Source: Alphaproteobacteria bacterium
Lineage (GTDB): Bacteria > Pseudomonadota > Alphaproteobacteria > UBA9655
Reading direction: 5' to 3'
NCBI GenBank assembly: GCA_019749915.1
Contig: JAIEPE010000019.1
Coordinates: forward strand, 1-64,000
Length of the DNA stretch: 64,000 bases
The stretch's first letter is position 1. The number at the start of each line of letters is the position of its first letter. This document shows, piece by piece, positions 44,308-54,452 of this stretch. Made by a program: the position numbers and the translations under genes. The notes beneath the pieces are model-generated. The model saw nothing but the letters and a program-made list of their open reading frames with translations, was not told the DNA's origin and did not search any database.

Positions 44308-44402
44308 CGTCATTGCGAGCCCACGCAGTGGGCGCGGCAATCTATGGATTCATTGGAAAGATGGATTGATTCGTTGGGTCTTCGACCCTTCTCGCAGTGA
44401 CG
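44308..44402. repeat. Dispersed palindromic element, family A, copy 3
   Basis: CGTCATTGCGAGCCCACGCA to CTCGCAGTGACG, almost the same as the copy at 39738 including flanking bases, so it was probably duplicated together with the array unit. Confidence 0.85.
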
Positions 44403-44529
44403 AAAAAACGTGCTTTCCCTTTGTATATAAAAATCCGTCTGGTGGTGAGGAAAAATATTCAAAAAGGTTGTAATTTGTATAGCAAGATACTAAATGATGA
44501 ATGATAGTTTTATATTTAAAGGTAATGAT

Positions 44530-45924
44530 ATGAGCCCTTTTAAAATTAATTTTTTGAAACTTTTAAAATCAACAGCAATGACGCTTTTGTTCGTTCCTGG
44601 TGTTTCTGCTATGGAAGATGATGGTTGGGGAGACTATCATCACTTAATGGGGAGGCCATCTGTTCCCGCTATGGAAGGATCGTTTTCTAAAGAAGTCGTG
44701 TTTCTTCCTTATGTCGTCGATCCTTTGACCAAGGCGCTGACGGCTAAGGAACCCTACTTAAGTAGTAGACTTAGGGTTGGGAACACTGAACAATACCGAG
44801 AGATTTGTATACCTCAAGCTCCTGTTATTTATCCTTATAATGTAGGGATTGATTTTCCTTTATTTTCTCACGCGGCTCGCCAGAATGTAAGAGAGTTAAA
44901 TCCTAGCTTATTTCCTGCTTTTTCTAAAGCACAAACAACTCTCCTAGGTTTAGGAATAGATCCTCAAGCAGCTGAATATTTCTATGTTGTGCAAAATGCC
45001 CCTTGGAGTGAAAGTCGACCACGCATGTTGCAACCTCATCATTGGGTTTTTCCAGATGCACCTTATTCATCAGGATTACCTTACTCGAAGAGTGGAAAAG
45101 TTAATGTAGCAATATTTTCTCCAAATAACGCTATCACGCTTATTTCCCCTTCTGAAGGAGAAGTTATTTGTCATAACTTCATTACTCCAGAAAATCCTAA
45201 TGGAATGCAACAGGTCGTCTCCTCTGGCCCTACGTTTCCGATACTTGCTGGATTTAAAGAGGATCAAACAAGCTTTTTTGTCTCAACGGTTGTTATTCCA
45301 GTCGCAAAAAAAGCGGCTGTTACATTTCACACTATTTTAGATGATAGTGACTTTGAACTATTGCAAAAAACAGAGATAAACACTCTCACAGAGTTACAAA
45401 GCTGGCTTGCAAACCTTTTCCAAAGCAAGTATGGAGCAACCTCCGATAGTTCTTCTGAGTTTTCAGGTGCTAGCTCAAGCTCAACTCTGGCTCCTGCTGA
45501 TGCGTCTGTTTTACCCGCAAGAACTACCACGTTCCATATGGGAAAACGTGATGACTACCAAACAACAGGATTTTCTGCTTATGAGGGGACCCATAGATGG
45601 ACTGAAGGAATGGAAGCTTCGCTAACACTTCCTTTTGAAAAGATGGGACGTCGCCCCTCTCGCATCTCTTTTTTGAATACGAGAGGCCTTATAACTGCAA
45701 GCCATCCCCAAGAACTAACCGTAAAGGTGAATGGGAAGGAAGTTGGTCACTATGTTTATACAGCCGGCAATAATAATCAGACGATTGATATCCGTCTGCC
45801 TGAAGCTGGCCCAGCAACAATTAAATTTGAAATTCCCACTGCGGCAAGTCCTTCGGATTTAAGGATTAATGCTGATAAAAGAGTTCTTGGCATATCATTT
45901 AGAGATGTTCAATTTCACTATTGA
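44530..45924 (+). CDS. Array protein 4: exported central-domain protein without the OTU module
   Basis: A 464-residue protein with the family signal peptide (FLKLLKSTAMTLLFVPGVSA), the shared central domain at about 75-298 (SSRLRVGNTEQY, APWSESRPRMLQPHHWVFPD, FFVSTVVIPVAKKAAVTFHT), a short serine linker and one beta-sandwich from about 333. The last 130 residues are almost the same as the end of array protein 1 (YQTTGFSAYEGTHRWTEGME, SPSDLRINADKRVLGISF), while the central part matches protein 2, so the gene is a mosaic. No OTU module. TTAAAGGTAATGAT precedes the ATG. Confidence 0.75.
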   Translation: MSPFKINFLKLLKSTAMTLLFVPGVSAMEDDGWGDYHHLMGRPSVPAMEGSFSKEVVFLPYVVDPLTKALTAKEPYLSSRLRVGNTEQYREICIPQAPVIYPYNVGIDFPLFSHAARQNVRELNPSLFPAFSKAQTTLLGLGIDPQAAEYFYVVQNAPWSESRPRMLQPHHWVFPDAPYSSGLPYSKSGKVNVAIFSPNNAITLISPSEGEVICHNFITPENPNGMQQVVSSGPTFPILAGFKEDQTSFFVSTVVIPVAKKAAVTFHTILDDSDFELLQKTEINTLTELQSWLANLFQSKYGATSDSSSEFSGASSSSTLAPADASVLPARTTTFHMGKRDDYQTTGFSAYEGTHRWTEGMEASLTLPFEKMGRRPSRISFLNTRGLITASHPQELTVKVNGKEVGHYVYTAGNNNQTIDIRLPEAGPATIKFEIPTAASPSDLRINADKRVLGISFRDVQFHY

Positions 45925-45989
45925 GAGATAAAGGAATATTCAGAAAAGCCTTAGCTGTTGGTCAATTCATAGGCTTTAAGAAAAATATT
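45921..45989 (+). repeat. Downstream module of the OTU-like array, copy 4
   Basis: Same module as at 39646; the upstream module of gene 5, identical to that of gene 2 as far as I can see, follows directly. Confidence 0.75.
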
Positions 45990-46058
45990 AAAAAAGTTGC
46001 AATTTGTATGGCAAGATAATAAATAATGAATGATAGTTTAATATTTAAAGGTAATGAT

Positions 46059-48517
46059 ATGAGCCCTTTTAAAATTAATGTTTTGAAGCTTTTAAAATCA
46101 ACAGCAATGACGCTTTTATTCATTCCTGGTGTTTATGCTATGCACGATGGCCGCGATGAAATGGCCACAACATCTTCTCCGCTGGCGGAGTATCAGCCTC
46201 TGGATCAGCATCCTCCTCTTCATCAACATCTCCTTCTCTCGAATTTGAACAAATACCTGAAGAAAAAAAAGCTACAAAGATAAGAAGTGGCTTTCAGGTT
46301 AGAGAACCGGAAAGACTATTTTTACTTGATGATCGTCGTTTCATTAAAGGGGATGTTCCTTCAGATGGTAGATGCTTTCTAGCCACATTAAATATGTTAT
46401 TCCCTGATAGAAGGATATCTGAAGATGAGTTTATGGTTCGGCTAAGCTCTGCCTTTTATAAAAAGGATCCCCACATTTCTGGGGAAGAATTACATAGAAT
46501 AGAGATCGAGAGAGCAAGTATTATTGAGATGTTATGGAACTACTCTGATCGAAAGAGTAAAGTGGCTTTTTTGCCCGTTGAGTGTTTTAAAAGCATAGGT
46601 AGTTTTGGTCTTGCTTGTAAGTTCTTTGGTTTAAACTTGGATATTTATTCAACGGATGGCAAAAAAAATTACTTGAATTTACGGAAAGAATTTAGATTTG
46701 GGGAGGCGTCTCTTCCCCCACAGGTCGCATTATATGCCAGTGGTTACGTAAGCCCATTATGTCTTGAGGAGGACTTGAAGGCACGCAAAAGATTTGCTGA
46801 GGCTGAAACAAGAATGATGTTGGGAGAGCCAGAAATAAGTTCATCCATTGTTAGTGATTTTACATCGCAATCTGATCTTTTATCATTTCATAAAGAAGTG
46901 GTAATCTCTCCTTTGCGCCATCTATATTGGAGCAACAGATTTAGAGTTGGGAATACCCTTCAATATAACATGAATATGCCTCAAGCGCCTGTTTTCGATC
47001 CTTATGGTATGAGCTTCCCTATGTTTCCTTATGCTGCTCGCCAGGGTGCAGGGGAGTTAAATGCTAACTTATTTCCTGCTCTTTCTGAAGCACAAGCAAC
47101 TCTCATAAGTTTGGGAGTAGATCCTGGAGTGGCTGATTATTTCTACATTGTTCAAAGTGCTCCTTGGAAAAAGAACCAAATACGCCTTTTGCACCCTCAT
47201 TCTTGGGCCTTTCCAGATGCACCTTTTTCATCAGAATTACCTTACTGGAAGAGTGCAGAAATTAGTGTAGCCATATCATCCCCAAATAATGTTATCACGC
47301 TTACTTCCCCTTCAGAAGGAGAGATTATTTGTCATAACTCCGTTACTCGAGAAAACCTCAAGGGACCTCAAGAGGTTCTCTCTTCTCGTCCTACGTTTCC
47401 GATACTTGCTGGATTTGAAGAGGATCAAACAAGCTTTTTTGTCTCAACGGTTGTTATTCCAGCCACAAAAAAAGCGGCTGTTACATTTCATGTTAGCCTA
47501 AGTGACGCCTATCTTAAGGAATTAGAAGAAGCAAAGGTAGATACTCTTCCAGAGTTACAAAGCTGGCTTGGACAACTTTTCCAAAGCAAGTATGGAGCAA
47601 CATCCGATCGTTCTTCTCCTTATTCGAATTGGACAACTCGTGCTGGATCTTCAAGTTCAAGCTCAAGTTCAACTCCAGCATCAAGCTCAGCTCCTGCTGT
47701 TGAGCCTGTTTTGCTAGAAAGCACTCCCAGGTACCATATGGGAAAAGTTAGTCCTTACCCATTAAGTGGATTTTCTGCCCCTGAAGGTGCTCATAGATGG
47801 AGCGTCGGAAAGAAAGCTTCAATAACTCTTCCCTTAGCAGAGATGGGCTTCCCCTCCCAAATTTCTTTTTTTGACACTCGTGCTCTTGTAACAGGTAGTC
47901 ACCCACAACATTTAATTGTAAAGGTGAATGGGAATGAAGTTAAACGCTATATTTACACACTCGAAGATAACAATAAAAGAATTGACATCCCTCTGCCTGA
48001 AGCTGGCCCAGCAACAATTGAATTTGAGATGCCAGATGCGGCAAGTCCTTCTGATTTAGGGATTGGTGCTGACAAAAGAGCACTTGGCATATCATTTAGA
48101 GAATTCCAAGCATATTCCACTCCTAGATTCCATATGGGAAAAGTTAGTCCTTACCCATTAAGTGGATTTTCTGCTCTTGAGAGTTCCCATAGATGGACTG
48201 TCGGAAAGAAAGCTACAATAACTCTTCCTTTAGAAGTGATGGCGCATCGCCCCTCCAGCATTTCTTTCTTGAATACGAAAGGCTTTATAACGGGCAGTCG
48301 CCCACAAAATCTAATCGTGAAGGTAAATGGGGGCATAGTTAAGCACTATGTTTATACACCCGGCAATAATAATCATACACTTAAGATCCCTCTGCCTAAA
48401 GATGGCCCCGCAACAATTGAATTTGAAATCCCCAATGCGATAAGTCCTTCTGATTTAGGGATTGGTGCTGACAAAAGAGAGCTTGGCATATCATTTGGAG
48501 AGGTCGAGCTTCAATAA
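46059..48517 (+). pseudogene. Array protein 5: frameshifted OTU-like family member
   Basis: The signal peptide (VLKLLKSTAMTLLFIPGVYA) and about 20 further residues are read from 46059, then the frame is lost near 46178-46182. In the next frame the family sequence resumes (SASSSSSTSPSLEFEQIPEE, then RRFIKGDVPSDGRCFLATLN) and runs unbroken to 48517. One base appears missing compared with gene 1. The OTU-like module is also damaged: about 70 residues are deleted after ISGEELH, and the terminal His is Tyr (SGYVSPL). The central domain and two beta-sandwiches are intact and the last 900 bases are nearly identical to gene 2. An internal ATG at 46394 opens a 707-residue frame, but it has no signal peptide. 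Confidence 0.8.
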
Positions 48518-48551
48518 CTTCAATATTGAGAAGCTTTTCTTACTCCAAAAC

Positions 48552-49697
48552 CTATCTTTTTTCCCACAAATCACGGATTTTGGCAAAGAAGCCTTCCGAA
48601 AGAGGGCTGGAATGAGCTTTTTCTTCGAGGCTAGCAAATTCTTGCATAAGTTCTTTCTGACGCTTGTTTAGGTTGATAGGGGTTTCCACTTGAGTTTGAA
48701 TGTACATATCGCCGCGGCCTGAGGAGCGCATAACAGACATGCCTTTTCCCTTGAGGCGGAATTGCTTGCCCGATTGGGTGCCAGCGGGAACTTTTACGCG
48801 GGCAGGGTGGCCATCGATCGCGGGGACTTCAATCTCTCCGCCAAGGGTGGCTGTTGCCATGGAAATAGGTACTTGGCAGAAAATATTCGTTCCTTCCCGG
48901 TGAAAAAACTTGTGGGGTTTGATATGGAGGAAAATATAAAGGTCGCCCGTGGTGCCGCCGCGCAGGCCTGCTTCTCCTTCACCGGCAAGACGAATGCGAG
49001 CGCCTTCTTCAATTCCAGCAGGAATGGTGACGGAAATGTTTTTCTCTTTGCGAACGCGTCCCGAACCATGGCAGGTTTTACAAGGAACACGGATAATTTG
49101 CCCCATGCCATGACAATGGGAGCAGGTCCGTTCGATCGTAAAAAAACCTTGGCGTGCATGGACTTTTCCTTGGCCATGGCAGGTGGGACAAGTTTCGGGC
49201 TTAGAGCCTTCAGCCGCCCCTGAACCATGGCAGGTATCACATTGGGCATTGGTTGAAATTTTAATATTCTTCTTAAGACCCTCAAAGGCCTCTTCAAGGG
49301 TGATCTCCATGTTATAGCGAAGATCCGCGCCTCGACGTGCCGATTCGGCTTGGTTTGCTCTGCCGCCCATAAACTCACCAAACATGTCATCAAAAATATT
49401 GCCGAAACCGGAGGATTGAAAGTCAAAACCGCCCTGATGAAAACCCCCTTGGGGGCCGCCACCCATACTGCCATCAAAGGCCGCATGGCCCAGGCGATCA
49501 TAGGCGGCCCGTTTTTGTTCATCCTTCAGGATATCGTAGGCTTCATTAATTTCTTTGAACTTTTTTTCAGCTTCCTTGTCTCCTGGGTTTTTATCAGGGT
49601 GAAGCTTCATTGCAAGTTTACGATACGCTTTCTTTATCTCATCAGCCTTTGCCGTACGTGCGACACCTAAAAGGTCATAATAATCTTGTTTTGCCAT
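48552..49697 (-). CDS. dnaJ: Chaperone protein DnaJ (Hsp40)
   Basis: A 381-residue type I Hsp40 co-chaperone. The J domain at 1-70 has the HPD motif ([11 protein letters not shown]), followed by a Gly/Phe-rich region, four CxxCxGxG zinc-finger repeats ([36 protein letters not shown]) and the C-terminal substrate-binding domain. It stimulates the ATPase of DnaK. It lies downstream of dnaK on the same strand, separated by a family B palindrome that may lower read-through. Confidence 0.98.
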   Translation of the reverse strand: MAKQDYYDLLGVARTAKADEIKKAYRKLAMKLHPDKNPGDKEAEKKFKEINEAYDILKDEQKRAAYDRLGHAAFDGSMGGGPQGGFHQGGFDFQSSGFGNIFDDMFGEFMGGRANQAESARRGADLRYNMEITLEEAFEGLKKNIKISTNAQCDTCHGSGAAEGSKPETCPTCHGQGKVHARQGFFTIERTCSHCHGMGQIIRVPCKTCHGSGRVRKEKNISVTIPAGIEEGARIRLAGEGEAGLRGGTTGDLYIFLHIKPHKFFHREGTNIFCQVPISMATATLGGEIEVPAIDGHPARVKVPAGTQSGKQFRLKGKGMSVMRSSGRGDMYIQTQVETPINLNKRQKELMQEFASLEEKAHSSPLSEGFFAKIRDLWEKR

Positions 49698-49776
49698 TAC
49701 TTACTACTCAATTGAAAGGGGCCGACCATATTGACGCCCTGTGATTTAAATATGGGGTTAAGAGAAATGTAAAGAT

Positions 49777-49844
49777 GGATCCCGCGATCAAGTCGCGGGA
49801 TGTCATTTCTCCACACAACACCCCGCGGGTTTGCCGCGGGGTCT
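49777..49844. repeat. Palindrome family B, two-hairpin element between dnaK and dnaJ
   Basis: Two hairpins in opposite orientation: TCCCGCGA/TCGCGGGA (49780-49787 and 49793-49800) and CCCCGCGG/CCGCGGGG (49821-49828 and 49834-49841). The 30-bp unit runs TGGATCCCGCG...CGCGGGATGTCA. The same design is found at 54250 and inside hscA at 59005. Confidence 0.85.
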
Positions 49845-49856
49845 AGAGAAAGTCGA

Positions 49857-51785
49857 TTACTTTTGATCATCGTCTTTTTTATCTGAATCAACTTCTTCAA
49901 AGTCAACGTCAACAATATCTTCCTTATTCACAACATCGGATTCGGGAATTTCAGAGGATGTATCTTCCGAGCTTCCTTCTTGGCTGGCCTTATAAAGGGC
50001 TTCCCCAAGAGACATAGAAGCTTGCGTTAGCACATTCATTTTCTCTTCGATAACCGCCTTTTCAGGGGAATCTAAGGATTCACGCAGCGCCTTGATGGCC
50101 TCTTCAATTTTCTCGCGATCCGTAGCGCCTACCTTATCCGCATTCTCACTAAGTGTTTTTTCAGTGGTGTGGATGAGGGCTTCCGCATGGTTACGCAGCT
50201 CAACAAGAGCTCGGCGTTCCTTATCCTCACTGGCATGGGCTTCGGCTTCTTTGACCATCTTTTCAATGTCAGCTTCAGAAAGACCGCCGGACGCTTCAAT
50301 GCGAATTTGCTGCTCCTTACCTGTGGCTTTATCCTTAGCTGAGACGTGAACAATACCGTTCGCGTCAATGTCGAAGGCAACTTCGATTTGCGGCATACCA
50401 CGGGGAGCTGCAGGCAGTCCCATCAGGTCAAACTGACCCAGGAGTTTGTTGTCGGCTGCCATTTCCCGTTCACCTTGAAATACACGGATAGTAACCGCTG
50501 TTTGATTATCTTCCGCTGTTGAGAAGGTCTGGGCCTTCTTGGTAGGAATGGTGGTATTGCGGTCAATGAGGCGCGTAAAGACACCGCCCAAGGTCTCAAT
50601 ACCGAGGGAGAGGGGAGTGACATCGAGCAAAAGAACGTCTTTAACATCTCCCCGCAAAACGCCACCCTGGATAGCTGCACCTAAAGCCACAACTTCATCA
50701 GGGTTCACGCCACGGTGCGGTTCTTTTCCAAAGAATTTCTTAACAGTTTCAATGATCTTTGGCATACGGGTCATGCCACCCACCAAGATAACTTCGTCAA
50801 TTTGAGTAGCCTTTACGCCCGCATCTTCAAGAGCTGCTGTGCAAGGTTTAATAGTCCGTTCGATTAAATCTTCCACCAAGCTTTCAAGTTTGGCTCGGGT
50901 TAATTTAACGTTTAAGTGCTTTGGACCAGAGGCATCAGCGGTAATAAAGGGAAGGTTTACATCCGTTTGCATGGCGCTGGAAAGCTCAATCTTTGCCTTT
51001 TCCGCCGCTTCTTTGAGCCGTTGAAGGGCGAGTTTATCCTTACGTAAATCAATGCCTTGTTCCTTTTTGAATTCTTCTGCAAGATATTCAATAATGCGTT
51101 GGTCAAAGTCTTCACCTCCTAAGAAAGTGTCGCCGTTCGTTGACTTAACTTCAAAAACACCATCGCCAATTTCAAGGATTGAAATATCAAAGGTACCGCC
51201 TCCAAGGTCATAGACGGCTATGGTTTCTCCGGCTTTTTTATCAAGACCATAGGCGAGGGCTGCAGCCGTAGGCTCGTTAATAATGCGGAGAACCTCAAGG
51301 CCGGCAATTTTACCTGCATCTTTTGTGGCTTGACGTTGGGAGTCGTTGAAATAAGCAGGGACGGTGATGACTGCTTGGGTCACTTTTTCACCTAAGAAAT
51401 TTTCTGCCGTTTCTTTCATTTTTTGAAGGATAAATGCACTGACTTCGCTGGGGCTGTATTTTTTGCCTTCAGCTTCAACCCAAGCATCTCCATTTGCGCC
51501 CTCAACAATTTTATAAGGAACAAGTTCTTTATCTTTTTGAGTCATGGGATCGTCATAACGACGTCCAATGAGGCGCTTAATGGCAAACAATGTGTTTTCA
51601 GGGTTGGTGACACCTTGACGTTTTGCAGCTTGTCCTACGAGACGCTCGCCTGTGTTCGTAAATGCAACCATTGATGGCGTGGTGCGCGCACCTTCTGCGT
51701 TTTCAATAACGCGGGCTTCCTTTCCATCCATAATAGCAACGCAGGAGTTGGTTGTACCAAGATCAATTCCAATAACTTTACTCAT
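49857..51785 (-). CDS. dnaK: Chaperone protein DnaK (Hsp70)
   Basis: A 642-residue Hsp70 of normal length. The ATPase domain has [15 protein letters not shown] at 5-19, [17 protein letters not shown] and [12 protein letters not shown]; the substrate-binding domain follows, and the C-terminal lid ends in an acidic tail ([17 protein letters not shown]). It folds and refolds proteins together with DnaJ and GrpE, whose genes flank it. Contrast with the shortened hscA in this window. Confidence 0.99.
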   Translation of the reverse strand: MSKVIGIDLGTTNSCVAIMDGKEARVIENAEGARTTPSMVAFTNTGERLVGQAAKRQGVTNPENTLFAIKRLIGRRYDDPMTQKDKELVPYKIVEGANGDAWVEAEGKKYSPSEVSAFILQKMKETAENFLGEKVTQAVITVPAYFNDSQRQATKDAGKIAGLEVLRIINEPTAAALAYGLDKKAGETIAVYDLGGGTFDISILEIGDGVFEVKSTNGDTFLGGEDFDQRIIEYLAEEFKKEQGIDLRKDKLALQRLKEAAEKAKIELSSAMQTDVNLPFITADASGPKHLNVKLTRAKLESLVEDLIERTIKPCTAALEDAGVKATQIDEVILVGGMTRMPKIIETVKKFFGKEPHRGVNPDEVVALGAAIQGGVLRGDVKDVLLLDVTPLSLGIETLGGVFTRLIDRNTTIPTKKAQTFSTAEDNQTAVTIRVFQGEREMAADNKLLGQFDLMGLPAAPRGMPQIEVAFDIDANGIVHVSAKDKATGKEQQIRIEASGGLSEADIEKMVKEAEAHASEDKERRALVELRNHAEALIHTTEKTLSENADKVGATDREKIEEAIKALRESLDSPEKAVIEEKMNVLTQASMSLGEALYKASQEGSSEDTSSEIPESDVVNKEDIVDVDFEEVDSDKKDDDQK

Positions 51786-51827
51786 TTTTTTCCTCTTTCT
51801 ATCTTAATGTAAAATTGGCTCTTCTTC

Positions 51828-52397
51828 TTATGTAGGAAGAGGCTCAGACGGTGTCAATGTGGCCTCAGATTTTTTTCCTTTAACAACACCAACTAGGGCA
51901 GGGCGCAGGAGCCGACCATGAATTTGATATCCCACTTGCATGACGTGGATTACGGTTCCAACGGGTTGATCTGGATCTTCTTGCTCAAACATGGCTTGAT
52001 GCAAGTGATGATCAAAAGGTTGTCCTAGGGGATCAATTTTCTCAATAGCATGCTTTTTAAAAGCAGAGAGCAGCTCTTTTTCCGTAATTTCAACACCTTC
52101 CATAAGACTTTCCAGAAGTTTTTCTGGCTCATCATGTTTTTCAGGAACGCTTTCAAGAGCTCTTCTTAAATTATCAGCAACGGTCAAAAGCTCTCGAGCA
52201 AAGCCAGAGATAGCATATTTTGCGGTTTCTTCCCGTTCTCTTTCAGCCCGCCTGCGATAATTTTCAAGCTCGGCAACGGTTCTTAAAAGCTGATCCTTAA
52301 GTTTATCGACTTCAGCTTGGAGGTCAATTTCTTCCTTGCCTTTCTCTTCAGGAGGGAGGATTTCTTCTTCCACAGGAGGTTCTTCATGTTTTGTCAT
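51828..52397 (-). CDS. grpE: Nucleotide exchange factor GrpE
   Basis: A 189-residue protein with an acidic N-terminus, a long coiled coil (LRTVAELENYRRRAEREREE) and the beta-wing signature GYQIHGRLLRPALVGVVKG. It releases ADP from DnaK. It starts 4 bases after hrcA and 42 bases ahead of dnaK, so hrcA-grpE-dnaK-dnaJ form one heat-shock cluster. Confidence 0.97.
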   Translation of the reverse strand: MTKHEEPPVEEEILPPEEKGKEEIDLQAEVDKLKDQLLRTVAELENYRRRAEREREETAKYAISGFARELLTVADNLRRALESVPEKHDEPEKLLESLMEGVEITEKELLSAFKKHAIEKIDPLGQPFDHHLHQAMFEQEDPDQPVGTVIHVMQVGYQIHGRLLRPALVGVVKGKKSEATLTPSEPLPT

Positions 52398-52400
52398 CTT

Positions 52401-53441
52401 CTAACCTATCGTTTTGCTAATTAATTTTGCAGTATAATCAACCATAGGAATAATGCGACTATAATTTAAGCGCGCAGGTCCTATGACACCAATAGCCCCC
52501 ACAACTCGGCCCTGATCTGCTGAATAGGGGGACACAATCAGCGAACACCCCGAAAGGGAAAACAGGTCGTTTTCAGAGCCAATAAAGATCTGAACTCCTT
52601 GGGCTGCAATCGCAGCGTCGAGCAATTCCACAAGTTCCTCTTGAGTATCAAGGGCATCGAAAAGGGTTCGAATGCGATTAAGCTCATCCACATGACGCAC
52701 GTCCTGGAGAAGGTTTGATTGGCCGCGGACAATAAGGGAGGTAGCGGTTCCCTTGCCGGCCCAAATGGCCAAACCCTTTTCAACGACATCGGCGGAAAGG
52801 AGATTCAGTTGGGAACGGTTTTCTTCAAGTTCCCCCAAAATTTTAGTTTTGGCTTCATGAAGGGTTTTGCCCGCAAGACGGCTATTCAGATAATTTCCAG
52901 CCTCAATAAGGCTTGAGGGAGGGATGCCGGAGGGGACTTCAATGATACGATTTTCAACCAAGCCATCTTCCGTAATTAAAATCACAAGAACCCGGCCAGG
53001 GCTTAAATTCACAAATTCAACATGCTTTAAAATGGATTCGGATTTGGGAGCTAAAACAATTCCCGCACAACGGCTAAGGCCACAAAGCGCCTTGGTGGCG
53101 TCTTCTAAAAGATCAGCACGATTCTTGCCCGTTGACTTACAAAGTTGATCAATCTCTTTTTGCTCTTGAGGGGCGAGGTCACCAATTTCTAAAATACCGT
53201 GAACAAAAAGACGAAGTCCAGCTTCCGTCGGAAGGCGCCCTGCCGATGTATGAGGAGCATACAAAAGACCATTGGCTTCTAAATCAGCCATGACGCTGCG
53301 AATTGTAGCCGGTGAGAGGGACATATCGAGGCGTCCTGAAAGGGACTTAGATCCCACGGGTTCACCCGTCTCCACATAAGAATCCACAATATGGCGGAAA
53401 ACTTCGCGTGATCTCTTATCTAATTCTTCTAACTTCGTCAT
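52401..53441 (-). CDS. hrcA: Heat-shock repressor HrcA
   Basis: A 346-residue winged-helix repressor beginning MTKLEELDKRSREVFRHIVD; AAGGTG 9 bases upstream supports this start rather than the GTG at 53453. Typical segments are YVETGEPVGSKSLS, SPATIRSVMADLEANGLL and HTSAGRLPTEAGLR. HrcA represses class I heat-shock genes by binding CIRCE elements. I found no CIRCE in front of hrcA or htpG, so its operator is likely at groESL outside this window. It is divergent from rph. Confidence 0.95.
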   Translation of the reverse strand: MTKLEELDKRSREVFRHIVDSYVETGEPVGSKSLSGRLDMSLSPATIRSVMADLEANGLLYAPHTSAGRLPTEAGLRLFVHGILEIGDLAPQEQKEIDQLCKSTGKNRADLLEDATKALCGLSRCAGIVLAPKSESILKHVEFVNLSPGRVLVILITEDGLVENRIIEVPSGIPPSSLIEAGNYLNSRLAGKTLHEAKTKILGELEENRSQLNLLSADVVEKGLAIWAGKGTATSLIVRGQSNLLQDVRHVDELNRIRTLFDALDTQEELVELLDAAIAAQGVQIFIGSENDLFSLSGCSLIVSPYSADQGRVVGAIGVIGPARLNYSRIIPMVDYTAKLISKTIG

Positions 53442-53453
53442 AACTCTTTTCAC

Positions 53454-53481
53454 CTTATCTGAAATGTAGTAATGAGATAAG
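53454..53481. promoter_or_regulatory. Inverted repeat in the hrcA-rph divergent promoter region
   Basis: CTTATCT (53454-53460) and AGATAAG (53475-53481) are perfect inverted repeats 14 bases apart in a gap of only 70 bases between the divergent genes. It could bind a regulator. The sequence is not CIRCE. Confidence 0.4.
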
Positions 53482-53511
53482 CTTACGTCAATCTCTTGAA
53501 GGAGGTTTTTT

Positions 53512-54228
53512 ATGCGTCATTCCAGCCGTCGTCCCGATCAACTTCGTCCCATCTCCTTTGAGGTAGGTTTTTCAAAACATGCCGAGGGATCTTGCCTGAC
53601 AAAGTTTGGGGACACTCATGTACTGTGTACGGCCTCTGTTGAAGAAAGAGTACCACCCTTTTTAAGAAACAAAGGAACGGGCTGGATTACAGCTGAATAT
53701 GGGATGCTGCCTCGCTCAACCCACTCGCGGGTGGATCGGGAAGCGGCCCGTGGAAAACAATCTGGCCGCACTCAGGAAATTCAACGCCTCATTGGGCGGG
53801 CTTTGCGCTCTGTCGTTGATTTAAAGGCTTTGGGAGAGCGACAAATTACCATTGACTGTGATGTCCTTCAAGCTGATGGTGGTACGCGTACAGCAGCTAT
53901 TTCCGGAGCTTACGTGGCCCTCTATCGGGCACTTCAGACTCTCGTTGAAGAAGGGAAAATCGAAACTCTTCCCTTATCCCATCAGGTGGCTGCCGTCTCC
54001 TGCGGGATCGTGAATGGCGTTTCTGTTCTTGATTTGGATTACAGTGAAGATAGTACTGCCCAAGCGGATGCCAATTTTGTTCTCACTGATGCGGGCGCTA
54101 TAATTGAGGTGCAAACCACAGCGGAAGAATCTCCCTTTGAAGAGAAAGCTCTTTTAGAGATGATGGCCTTAGCGCGCCACGGCATTGAGGAAATCACGGG
54201 CTTGCAACGCAAGGCTCTGGGAATTTAA
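53512..54228 (+). CDS. rph: Ribonuclease PH
   Basis: A 238-residue phosphorolytic 3'-5' exoribonuclease that trims tRNA 3' ends. Signatures are [34 protein letters not shown] and [25 protein letters not shown] lies 8 bases upstream of the ATG. The divergent hrcA-rph arrangement is typical of alphaproteobacteria. Confidence 0.97.
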   Translation: MRHSSRRPDQLRPISFEVGFSKHAEGSCLTKFGDTHVLCTASVEERVPPFLRNKGTGWITAEYGMLPRSTHSRVDREAARGKQSGRTQEIQRLIGRALRSVVDLKALGERQITIDCDVLQADGGTRTAAISGAYVALYRALQTLVEEGKIETLPLSHQVAAVSCGIVNGVSVLDLDYSEDSTAQADANFVLTDAGAIIEVQTTAEESPFEEKALLEMMALARHGIEEITGLQRKALGI

Positions 54229-54249
54229 GGTTTAAAGAGGATTGTTGTC

Positions 54250-54338
54250 TGGACCCCGCGGTAAATCCGCGGGGCGTCAATGTAGAGTGAGGTTTTTCCA
54301 CTCATTTGACGTCCCGCTGCTTGACAGCGGGATCTAGG
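54250..54338. repeat. Palindrome family B, two-hairpin element between rph and iscR
   Basis: Two hairpins: CCCCGCGG/CCGCGGGG (54254-54261 and 54267-54274) and TCCCGCTG/CAGCGGGA (54312-54319 and 54325-54332), inverted relative to each other around a 30-base spacer. It may terminate rph transcription. Confidence 0.8.
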
Positions 54339-54393
54339 ATTACAGTAATGAAATTAAAAAAAGTCTTTTCAAGTTCGAGGAGTATATTTTTTC

Positions 54394-54426
54394 ATACTTG
54401 ACTAATTTAGTCGGGAATCCTACAAG
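54394..54426 (+). promoter_or_regulatory. isc operon promoter with overlapping type 1 IscR box
   Basis: ATACTTGACTAATTTAGTCG and the following GGAAT (54394-54418) match the type 1 IscR operator consensus at nearly every position. A -35 TTGACT (54398-54403) lies inside the box and a -10-like TACAAG (54421-54426) follows after 17 bases. IscR with its Fe-S cluster would therefore block the promoter, giving feedback control of cluster assembly. Confidence 0.85.
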
Positions 54427-54452
54427 TACAAAATGAATCAAGGACGCTTTGT

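Noticed and set aside
46394-48517. Separate 707-residue gene starting at an internal ATG
   Set aside because: Family alignment shows that the sequence before 46394 continues in this frame; it is the downstream part of a frameshifted array gene and lacks the signal peptide.
53454-53511. CIRCE operator before hrcA
   Set aside because: The inverted repeat present (CTTATCT/AGATAAG) has a different sequence and spacing.
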